Below, piece after piece: positions 7,254-12,371 of a stretch of 12,371 nucleotides of DNA. The stretch lies in contig JAFADP010000079.1 of assembly GCA_023424785.1 (NCBI GenBank), positions 1 to 12,371 on the forward strand, in the 5' to 3' direction. The stretch is from Bacillota bacterium. Lineage in GTDB: Bacteria; Bacillota; Clostridia; Clostridiales; Clostridiaceae. Under the pieces are notes generated by a model that saw only the letters and a program-made list of their open reading frames with translations, made no database searches and had not been told where the DNA came from. A program made the translations under genes and the position numbers. Positions within the stretch are counted from its first letter, which is position 1; every line of letters starts with the position of its first letter.

Positions 7254-8675
7254 ATGAAAAATTTATATGATTTATTATTTTCTCAAGAGGTACCAAAATA
7301 TATTCAAATTTCTAATCATATAAAAAAATTAATTGAAAATAGAAAAATTGAAGATGGGGAAAAACTTCCAACCATAAGAGAGTATTCAGAGTTCTTACAA
7401 GTTAATAAAGATACAATTATAAATGCTTATAAAAAGCTTGTTAATGATGGAGTAGCTTATCAGAAAATGGGAAGTGGAACATATGCAAAGAGAAAAGAAG
7501 TAACATTAAGCTTTAAAAAAGAATATTCTAATACATTTAAGAAATTAAGCAGGGAATGTAAAAAAGATATTATAGATTTTGCAGGAGAAACTAATGAAGA
7601 TCTATCATTTCCATTTGAAGAGTTTAAGGATATTTTGAATAGGGTACTAGATAGAGATGGGGTAGAGGCACTAATCTCTCGATCACCATTTGGATATGAT
7701 AAACTAAGAAGAACTATAAATAAGTGCTTTTGGTATAATTCTTTAAATGATGAGAACATACTAATTGTTTCAGGAGCACAACAAGGTATAGATATAGCAT
7801 CAAAATCTATATTAAATATAAATGATAATGTTATAGTTGAAAAACCAACTTATAGTGGGGCATTATCAGTATTTAAGTTTAGAAGAGCAAATATATTTGA
7901 AGTTGACATGGAAGAAGATGGGGTAGATATAAAAAGTTTCGAGAAGATTCTTAAGAAAAATAAAATTTCTTGTTTTTATACTATGAGTTATTTTCAAAAT
8001 CCTACAGGAGTTAGCTATAGCTTAGAGAAAAAAAGAAAAATAATAGAGCTTGCAGAAAAATATGATTTTTATATTATAGAAGATGATTATTTATCAGAGC
8101 TTATTTATGATGAAAATGTTGATTATATACCATTTAAGTGGCTAGATAAAAGTGATAGAGTCATTTATATAAAAAGTTTCTCAAAGATATTCTTGCCAGG
8201 AATAAGATTAGGATATATAGTAGCGCCAGATAACTTAAGAGAAAGTATGTCAAACTCAAAGTTTAACACAGATATTACTACATCTAGTCTTATGCAAAGA
8301 GCACTTGAATTATATATAGATAAAGGAAATTGGAAAGAAAATATATCTAATTTAAATATGAAGTATAGATGTAGGTATAATATTATGTCAAAGCTTATTG
8401 ATGAAGAGCTTGGAGATAAAGTTATATATAAGAAACCAGGTGGAGGGCTTACTTTTTATTTAACTATAAAAGAAAATAAAATAAATTCTAAAGAATTGTT
8501 TTTTAGATTAAGAGAAAAAAATGTATTTATAACACCTGGAGTTTTATTTTTTAGAAATATGAAAGATGGATATAACACTTTTAGAATAGGTTTTTATCAA
8601 ACAGATGAAGATAAAATTAGGAGAGGATTAAGAATAATAAGGGAGGAATTAGAACGTGGCGTATGTAACGATTAG
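7254..8675 (+). CDS. MocR-family transcriptional regulator (GntR winged helix fused to a fold-type I aminotransferase domain)
   Basis: The 473-residue product has a GntR-type DNA-binding domain (about 12-80, ending in the wing GSGTYAK), a linker (about 80-105) and a PLP-dependent aminotransferase-like domain. The PLP site is intact: NPTG (249-252), D277/D278 in the IEDDY strand, the Schiff-base lysine K311 in SFSKIFLPG, R318 just after it, and R444 in 'TFRIGF' as the expected substrate-carboxylate arginine. MocR proteins such as PdxR and GabR use PLP and an amino ligand to switch transcription; the target here is not evident because no metabolic gene adjoins it. The ribosome binding site is weak (GGGATGA). 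It starts 13 bases after the nucleotidyltransferase gene, and its last 20 bases overlap yigZ. Function as regulator is family-based; direct aminotransferase activity cannot be excluded. Confidence 0.92.
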   Translation: MKNLYDLLFSQEVPKYIQISNHIKKLIENRKIEDGEKLPTIREYSEFLQVNKDTIINAYKKLVNDGVAYQKMGSGTYAKRKEVTLSFKKEYSNTFKKLSRECKKDIIDFAGETNEDLSFPFEEFKDILNRVLDRDGVEALISRSPFGYDKLRRTINKCFWYNSLNDENILIVSGAQQGIDIASKSILNINDNVIVEKPTYSGALSVFKFRRANIFEVDMEEDGVDIKSFEKILKKNKISCFYTMSYFQNPTGVSYSLEKKRKIIELAEKYDFYIIEDDYLSELIYDENVDYIPFKWLDKSDRVIYIKSFSKIFLPGIRLGYIVAPDNLRESMSNSKFNTDITTSSLMQRALELYIDKGNWKENISNLNMKYRCRYNIMSKLIDEELGDKVIYKKPGGGLTFYLTIKENKINSKELFFRLREKNVFITPGVLFFRNMKDGYNTFRIGFYQTDEDKIRRGLRIIREELERGVCND

Positions 8676-9303
8676 AAGCTTTGGAGAAGATTCTTTTGAA
8701 GAAAAGAAATCTGAATTTATAGGATATGCTAAAAGAGTTGAGAGCGAAGAAGAAGCAAAGGCTTTTGTGGCAGAAATAAAAGATAAACATAAGCAAGCAA
8801 GACATAATTGTTGGGCTTATGTAATAGGTGAAAATATGGGACTTCAAAGATATTCAGATGACGGGGAACCTCAAGGCACTGCAGGTATACCAATATTAGA
8901 AGTGATGAAAAAGAGTGGTATTACAGATTGTGCAATAGTTGTAACTAGATACTTTGGAGGAATTTTACTTGGTGCTGGAGGATTAACAAGAGCATATACA
9001 AAAGGAGCTTCAATAGCATTAAAAGCAGGTGGAGTAGTAGAAAAAGTTAAAGGGGGAAAAGTATCAATAATAATAGAATATGATATGTTAGGAAAGATTC
9101 AATACTTATGTGGACAGAATAACTGGCATATAGAAGATACTGAGTACTCAGATAAGGTTATAGTTCATATACTAGCAGAAGATAGTGTTAAGGAGTTAAT
9201 AGAAAAAGAGGTTATTAACTCTACAAACGGAAAGGCTGAAATAAGCTTTAGTGAGGAAGATATATACTTTAAAGAGGAAAATAGATTATATAAAATAATT
9301 TAA
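8656..9303 (+). CDS. yigZ: YigZ/IMPACT family protein
   Basis: The 215-residue protein is of the UPF0029/IMPACT type. Conserved stretches are KSEFIG (18-23), ARHNCWAY (48-55), SDDGEPQGTAG (67-77) and VTRYFGGILLGAGGLTRAY (96-114), followed by a ferredoxin-like DUF1949 C-terminal domain (about 135-205). The length is normal. Eukaryotic IMPACT relatives regulate translation-stress signalling via Gcn2/Gcn1; the bacterial role is not settled. The start codon is GTG at 8656, inside the end of the MocR gene, and is supported by GGGAGGA (8641-8647) eight bases upstream. The 20-base overlap points to translational coupling. No strong terminator follows; the hairpin before the next gene may serve in part. 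Confidence 0.93.
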   Translation: MAYVTIRSFGEDSFEEKKSEFIGYAKRVESEEEAKAFVAEIKDKHKQARHNCWAYVIGENMGLQRYSDDGEPQGTAGIPILEVMKKSGITDCAIVVTRYFGGILLGAGGLTRAYTKGASIALKAGGVVEKVKGGKVSIIIEYDMLGKIQYLCGQNNWHIEDTEYSDKVIVHILAEDSVKELIEKEVINSTNGKAEISFSEEDIYFKEENRLYKII

Positions 9304-9304
9304 G

Positions 9305-9364
9305 TATAATTTTTAGGGGTAAATAAAAAAATACTCCTAGAGAGAAAATCTAGGAGGAATTTTT
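9305..9364 (+). promoter_or_regulatory. Leader of the surface-protein gene: Shine-Dalgarno in a hairpin with a competing upstream helix
   Basis: CTCCTAGA (9334-9341) pairs perfectly with TCTAGGAG (9349-9356) around a seven-base loop, burying most of the AGGAGG (9352-9357) that serves the ATG at 9365. The same TACTCCTA (9332-9339) can instead pair with TAGGGGTA (9314-9321), all eight positions including one G-U, which would free the Shine-Dalgarno. The two helices exclude each other. A TATAAT at 9305-9310, with only a weak -35 (TAGATT, 9282-9287), could start a shorter transcript lacking part of the first helix. The T run at 9360-9364 also gives the hairpin a weak terminator-like look. Confidence 0.5.
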
Positions 9365-10297
9365 ATGAGAAAAATAATAAAAATAGTATGCTTTTTTATG
9401 GCGTTTACATTATTATTGCCAATAAATATAGTAAGTGCAGAAGATGTTTATATAGGTAATACAAGCTATGCTATACGTACAAGAGAAGGGGGTTCAGCAC
9501 CCTTAATAAAAATTGAAGACAATAGTGCCTATTGCTTAGAATTTCAAAAGAAAGTTCCAAATAACAGCTATTATAAGAAAATTAATTATAGTAATAAAAA
9601 CATTGAGGCACTAATTTATAGTGGTTATCCTACAAATGCATACAACTTAATTGAAAAATATTTATTAACAGAGGAAGAGGCAATTTCATATACTCAAAAG
9701 GCTTTATGGTATTACTTAGAAGGATGGGATAGGGAATATATAAATGCTGTTGAAGTACCTAAAGAGGGGTATATTTTAGAGTTATTAAATATTGCAGATA
9801 ATGCTATTATTCCTAAAAAGGATATTTATTTTAGTGATACAGTAAAGTTTAATGATGTTGAAGATTATGAAGAATCTAATTATATAAAATCATCGGGTGT
9901 TAGTGGAAAGTTTATAGTAAAAACAAGTGAAAATATAATATGTTTAGATAAAAATAATAATATTAGATATAACTATGATGTTGGAGAAGAATTCAAATTA
10001 AGAAGAGAAAACGAGGAAAATATAAATCCAAGTAATATAACTATAGAATATTTATATACAGAGCCAAAGTTAATTGTTTATGAAAGTGAAGATGAAAAGG
10101 TTCAAGACCTTGTAAGGGTAGAAGAATACAATACATATGTAAATAAAAATTTAACTATAGAAAATACTAATAGTGTAAATGAGGAAGTACCTCAAATACC
10201 TAAGACAGGGGAAAATAATATACATACATTAGTTATATTTTTTATAAGTGGATTAGTATTAATTCTTTTATGTAGAGGTTTTGGAAAAGAAAGTTAA
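9365..10297 (+). CDS. Thioester-domain (TQXA) surface protein with sortase anchor
   Basis: The 310-residue product has a signal peptide (charged 1-6, hydrophobic about 7-22, likely cleavage after 'IVSA'). A domain with C57 in 'SAYCLEF' and T110-Q111-K112-A113 in 'SYTQKALWYY' matches the Cys-Gln thioester (TED/TQXA) domain. In Gram-positive adhesins that internal thioester reacts with host or surface amines. A beta-rich region (about 165-265) follows, then IPKTG (278-282), a hydrophobic segment (about 286-303) and a short charged tail (R304, K308). That is a cell-wall sorting signal with Ile instead of Leu at the first position. The protein is short for the class: no long Pro-rich or Ig-like stalk and no obvious isopeptide-forming repeats. 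The AGGAGG for its start sits in a hairpin. The assignment rests on motif spacing and gene architecture; reactivity is inferred. Confidence 0.88.
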   Translation: MRKIIKIVCFFMAFTLLLPINIVSAEDVYIGNTSYAIRTREGGSAPLIKIEDNSAYCLEFQKKVPNNSYYKKINYSNKNIEALIYSGYPTNAYNLIEKYLLTEEEAISYTQKALWYYLEGWDREYINAVEVPKEGYILELLNIADNAIIPKKDIYFSDTVKFNDVEDYEESNYIKSSGVSGKFIVKTSENIICLDKNNNIRYNYDVGEEFKLRRENEENINPSNITIEYLYTEPKLIVYESEDEKVQDLVRVEEYNTYVNKNLTIENTNSVNEEVPQIPKTGENNIHTLVIFFISGLVLILLCRGFGKES

Positions 10298-10332
10298 CTT
10301 AATTGCGTTACCTTTTATTTCTTAAAGCAATA

Positions 10333-10341
10333 TGATATAAT
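10333..10341 (+). promoter_or_regulatory. Probable extended -10 promoter of yebC
   Basis: TGATATAAT is a perfect extended -10 element 37 bases before the yebC start. No good -35 is seen at 17 bases, as is common for extended -10 promoters. It implies that yebC has its own promoter, separate from the surface-protein gene. Confidence 0.55.
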
Positions 10342-10378
10342 TTTATATGTTTAATTAAGAATAGGAGGAGAATAAACC

Positions 10379-11119
10379 ATGTCAGGACATTCAAAATGGC
10401 ATAATATACAAGCCAAAAAAGGTAAAGCGGATGCCAAGAGAGGAAAGATTTTTACTAAGATAGGTAAGGAATTAGCAATAGCTATAAAAAATGGTGGAGC
10501 TAACCCTGATACTAATGCTAAGCTTAGAGATGTTATAGCAAAAGCTAAGGCAGCAAACATGCCAAATGATAATATACAAAGAGCAATAAAGAAAGCAGAA
10601 GGAGACGTAAACTCAGTAAACTATGAAACAATAGTATATGAAGGATATGGTCCAAGTGGAGTAGCTGTAATAGTTGAAACACTTACTGATAATAAAAATA
10701 GGTCAGCAGGAAATGTTAGAAGCGCATTCACTAAAGGTGGAGGAAACATGGGAGCTACAGGATGTGTAAGCTTTATGTTCCAAGAAAAAGGTGAAATAGT
10801 AATAGAAAAAGCAGATAGAGATGAAGACGAAATGATGATGATGGCTCTTGATGCTGGTGCAGAAGATTTCAATGCAGATGAAGAGGAAGTATTCGTAGTA
10901 ACAACTACTCCAGAAGATTTTGGTGCAGTTAGAGAAGCTTTAGAAGCAGAAGGAATAGAATTCTTAGAAGCAGCAGTTAAGATGATTCCAGATACATATA
11001 CTGCAATAAACGAAGATGATGCAAAGAAATTCCAAAAGATGTTAGACTTACTTGATGATGATGATGATGTTCAAGAAGTTTACCACAATGCAGAATTCCC
11101 AGAAGGATGGGATGAATAA
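10379..11119 (+). CDS. yebC: YebC/PmpR (TACO1) family protein
   Basis: The 246-residue product starts with the diagnostic MSGHSKWHNIQAKK and contains KRGKIFTKIGKEL, VYEGYGPSGVAVIVE (about 86-100), DNKNRSAGNVRSAFTKGGG (about 104-122) and an acidic C-terminus ending 'HNAEFPEGWDE'. The length is standard. The family was long annotated as a transcription regulator; TACO1, its mitochondrial relative, and more recent bacterial work point to a ribosome-associated role in elongation through difficult sequences. The protein name should therefore be taken as family membership, not as proof of DNA binding. The ribosome binding site AGGAGG (10363-10368) is strong. It has its own promoter and a double hairpin downstream. 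Confidence 0.97.
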   Translation: MSGHSKWHNIQAKKGKADAKRGKIFTKIGKELAIAIKNGGANPDTNAKLRDVIAKAKAANMPNDNIQRAIKKAEGDVNSVNYETIVYEGYGPSGVAVIVETLTDNKNRSAGNVRSAFTKGGGNMGATGCVSFMFQEKGEIVIEKADRDEDEMMMMALDAGAEDFNADEEEVFVVTTTPEDFGAVREALEAEGIEFLEAAVKMIPDTYTAINEDDAKKFQKMLDLLDDDDDVQEVYHNAEFPEGWDE

Positions 11120-11142
11120 TACTGTTAAAGAACAGTATTATT
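11115..11142 (+). terminator. Hairpin overlapping the yebC stop codon
   Basis: A perfect 12-bp stem (AATAATACTGTT 11115-11126 / AACAGTATTATT 11131-11142) with loop AAAG includes the TAA stop codon. No T tract follows, so alone it is more likely a 3'-end stabilising or stacking element for the next hairpin than a terminator. Confidence 0.5.
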
Positions 11143-11199
11143 AAAGCTACTTTTCAAAGCAGATTAAAAATAATTTGTTTTTGAAAAGTAGCTTTTTAA
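11143..11199 (+). terminator. Long-stem intrinsic terminator of yebC
   Basis: AAAGCTACTTTTCAAA (11143-11158) pairs over 16 bases with TTTGAAAAGTAGCTTT (11180-11195), with a 21-base AT-rich loop, ending in a T-rich run (CTTTTTAATT). It abuts the previous hairpin, so the two could stack. Confidence 0.75.
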
Positions 11200-11228
11200 T
11201 TAAAAAGATAAAGTTACAATTTACTGTA

Positions 11229-11237
11229 TGGTATAAT
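11229..11237 (+). promoter_or_regulatory. Probable extended -10 promoter of the YczE-like gene
   Basis: TGGTATAAT is an extended -10 located 34 bases before the chosen GTG start and just after the yebC terminator. No clear -35 is visible. Confidence 0.5.
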
Positions 11238-11270
11238 TCACAAAGGATAAAATATATAGGAGTGAATAAT

Positions 11271-11927
11271 GTGTTAAATGTATTAAAGTTATTTATGAAG
11301 CTTATAATAGGTTTTATATTTTGTGCAAGTTCAACAGTATTTATGTTAAATTCTAATTTAGGGTTATCACCGTGGGATGTTTTTCATGAGGGATTATCTA
11401 ATATAAGTGGAATGACTATTGGACAAGCAAGTATAATAGTAAGTTTATGTGTTATTATTTTAGGAATATTACTTGGTCAAAAGCTAGGAATAGGAACTAT
11501 TTTAAATATACTTATAGTTGGTAAGTTTATTGATTTAATAAATGAAAGTAACATAATTCCTGTGGCAAATAATTTATTTACAGGTATTTTAATGATGATT
11601 ATTGGAATGCTTACAATGGGATATGGATGTTATTTATATATAAGTTGTGGACTTGGATGTGGTCCAAGAGATGGGGTAATGCTATCTCTAAGTGAAAAGC
11701 TGAATAAACCTATTAAGATTATAAGAGCTATTATAGAAGTAACAGTATTAGTTACAGGTTTTATTTTAGGCGGAACAGTTGGTATAGGAACTTTTATAAG
11801 TGCTTTTGGATTAGGATATTGTATTCAGTTAATATTTAAGATGTTTAAGTTTAATGCTACGAATGTAAGGCATAAATCTATATTAGAATGTTTGGATTTT
11901 AACAGTTTTTTAAGAAAATTTGAATAA
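11271..11927 (+). CDS. YczE/YyaS/YitT-type integral membrane protein
   Basis: The 218-residue product is very hydrophobic, with about five to six membrane segments (near 8-28, 50-70, 72-92, 101-125, 155-175, 178-195). The features GLSPWDV (31-37), GIGTILN (73-79) and GLGCGPRDG (127-135) are typical of the YczE-like family (COG2364). The two halves look like an internal duplication: GLSPWDVF...GIGT (31-76) and GCGPRDGV...GIGT (129-183). No transported substrate is established for the family. A longer frame begins with TTG at 11175, but that codon lies inside the yebC terminator. The GTG at 11271, with AGGAG (11258-11262) upstream and a promoter at 11229-11237, is the better start. In other bacteria yczE-type genes often adjoin MocR regulators; a MocR gene lies 2.6 kb upstream here. 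Confidence 0.82.
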   Translation: MLNVLKLFMKLIIGFIFCASSTVFMLNSNLGLSPWDVFHEGLSNISGMTIGQASIIVSLCVIILGILLGQKLGIGTILNILIVGKFIDLINESNIIPVANNLFTGILMMIIGMLTMGYGCYLYISCGLGCGPRDGVMLSLSEKLNKPIKIIRAIIEVTVLVTGFILGGTVGIGTFISAFGLGYCIQLIFKMFKFNATNVRHKSILECLDFNSFLRKFE

Positions 11928-11942
11928 TTACTTTAATGTTAA

Positions 11943-12104
11943 AAAAGATGTTATATTTTTAGAGATATGGGATTAACAGAAATAAAAAATCCTCTTTTAA
12001 GAATAGTTACTTTGGCATTGCCTGTTATACCAGATGGTAAAATGTCTGACTTAGGATTAATAGATGTTAATAAAAAAGAAATTATTAGTGTGTTTTCACA
12101 TTAG
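11943..12104 (+). pseudogene. Orphan coding remnant, probably the 3' end of a lost gene
   Basis: A frame open from 11943 to the TAG at 12102-12104 gives about 53 residues, or 45 from the only ATG (11967). The segment 'LLRIVTLALPVIPDGKMSDLGLIDV' reads like real protein, with a hydrophobic strand and then a Pro/Gly turn. The ATG has no ribosome binding site, and a strong terminator lies four bases after the stop. That layout fits the surviving 3' end of a gene whose 5' part was deleted. I do not recognise the family. It could instead be a small intact gene using an unusual start. Confidence 0.4.
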
Positions 12105-12107
12105 AAT

Positions 12108-12142
12108 AAGGTGTTACAATTTTTGTAGCACCTTCTTTTTTT
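12108..12142 (+). terminator. Strong intrinsic terminator
   Basis: AAGGTGTTACA (12108-12118) pairs with TGTAGCACCTT (12124-12134), 11 bp with one G-T, five-base loop, followed by C and seven Ts. The T run is also the left half of a 24-base A/T-rich palindrome (12132-12155). It follows the orphan remnant at 11943-12104. Confidence 0.88.
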
Positions 12143-12221
12143 GCAAAAAAAGAAGATATGGTATATGAACTAAAAAAATAATAAATAGTATTGGAGATTG
12201 TATTTAATAGTACAGGCTCTT
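12143..12221. other. AT-rich spacer without a gene
   Basis: Apart from the right half of the A/T palindrome (to 12155) and the putative -35 at 12198, I see no coding frame longer than a few codons and no structure here. The seven-codon ATG frame at 12158 has no ribosome binding site. Confidence 0.6.
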
Positions 12222-12371
12222 AAATTTTAAGCAAATACTTTATCTGATGTCTAGCCGTTGTAACACTCCCTTGTTCTATATAACAGGGAGCTAACAACGG
12301 ACACGACCCTAGATTAACTCAGCTAAATTCAGTAGGAGATAAAAACTCCTACTGAATAAGTTTCGTTTTAT
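12222..12371 (+). ncRNA. Candidate structured RNA of unassigned family, possibly cut by the window edge
   Basis: No protein frame explains this stretch, yet it is richer in G and C than its surroundings and folds strongly. CCGTTGT (12255-12261) pairs with ACAACGG (12294-12300). Inside it CTCCCTTGTT (12266-12275) pairs with AACAGGGAG (12282-12290) with one bulge, closing a six-base loop. Outside it TCTAG (12250-12254) pairs with CTAGA (12309-12313), leaving ACACGACC (12301-12308) as a bulge, and CTGA (12244-12247) can pair with TCAG (12319-12322). A terminator-like hairpin follows at 12327-12357. A possible promoter is TTGTAT (12198-12203) and TAAATT (12221-12226), 17 bases apart, predicting a start near 12232. 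It could be a stand-alone small RNA (6S-like was considered) or a riboswitch-type leader of a gene to the right. I cannot name it. Confidence 0.5.
12327..12371 (+). terminator. Terminator-like hairpin ending the candidate RNA
   Basis: ATTCAGTAGGAG (12327-12338) and CTCCTACTGAAT (12346-12357) form a perfect 12-bp stem with loop ATAAAAA. A T-rich run begins three bases later (12361-12371, TTTCGTTTTAT) and may continue beyond the window. Confidence 0.65.

Noticed and set aside
10351..10872. Minus-strand frames of 69 and 83 codons opposite yebC
   Set aside because: They lie antisense to an unmistakable conserved gene and have no recognisable protein features.
11175..11270. A TTG-initiated 32-residue N-terminal extension of the YczE-like protein
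   Set aside because: It begins inside the yebC terminator hairpin and spans a promoter; the GTG at 11271 has a proper ribosome binding site and starts next to the first membrane helix.
12240..12330. Resemblance of the minus strand (CTAGGGTCGTG...CCG) to guanidine (ykkC) or ZTP (pfl) riboswitches
   Set aside because: Only short stretches agree; the second conserved halves of both motifs are missing.
12222..12371. Identification of the right-edge RNA as 6S RNA
   Set aside because: The visible fold is short and does not clearly show the long rod with a central bubble; I cannot recall a matching sequence, so no name is given.
1..12371. Mobile elements, CRISPR arrays, toxin-antitoxin or phage-defence systems
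   Set aside because: No transposase, integrase, regularly spaced repeats or recognisable toxin pair was found; the nucleotidyltransferase resembles MNT-type antitoxins only in GSx10DxD and has no HEPN toxin partner beside it.

Overview
The window looks like chromosomal DNA of a low-GC, spore-forming clostridium, most likely Clostridium sensu stricto. The reasons are the strong AT bias with A/T-ending codons, AGGAGG-type ribosome binding sites, and the gene content: YunB (a sporulation protein), a clostridial-type bifunctional penicillin-binding protein, Hpt, HflX, YebC and a YczE-like membrane protein. I do not name a species. No insertion sequence, prophage, tRNA, rRNA or CRISPR array was seen. 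Most of the window is ordinary core genome.

Layout. Bases 1-440 hold the 3' end of a secreted or membrane protein with a YcdB/PepSY-like fold. It converges on a class A penicillin-binding protein (466-3036, minus), and both share one bidirectional terminator. The PBP diverges from yunB (3134-3778, plus). yunB converges on hpt (3840-4367, minus) across a long hairpin. hpt and hflX are divergent, each with a readable sigma-A-type promoter. From 4522 to 9303 four plus-strand genes are packed as a probable operon: hflX, a GSx10DxD nucleotidyltransferase, a MocR-type (GntR plus aminotransferase) regulator, and yigZ. Gaps are 16 and 13 bases, then a 20-base overlap. A short thioester-domain, sortase-anchored surface protein follows at 9365-10297. 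Its ribosome binding site lies inside a hairpin with a competing upstream pairing. Next come yebC (10379-11119), a double hairpin, and a YczE-like membrane protein (11271-11927). The last 444 bases hold a roughly 45-codon orphan coding remnant with a strong terminator. After it lies a GC-richer, highly foldable stretch ending in a terminator-like hairpin, read here as a candidate structured RNA that I could not assign to a family.

How the genes relate. Several products act on translation or the ribosome (HflX, YebC, possibly YigZ/IMPACT). Others serve the envelope (PBP, thioester surface protein, YczE-like protein) or sporulation (YunB). Hpt does purine salvage.

The points most worth a second look are: (1) HflX carries an N-terminal extension with a complete JAMM/JAB-type metal-binding motif; (2) the adhesin leader can form two mutually exclusive hairpins around its Shine-Dalgarno; (3) the unassigned structured RNA is at the right edge; (4) a nucleotidyltransferase and a MocR regulator of unknown target sit in an hflX operon.
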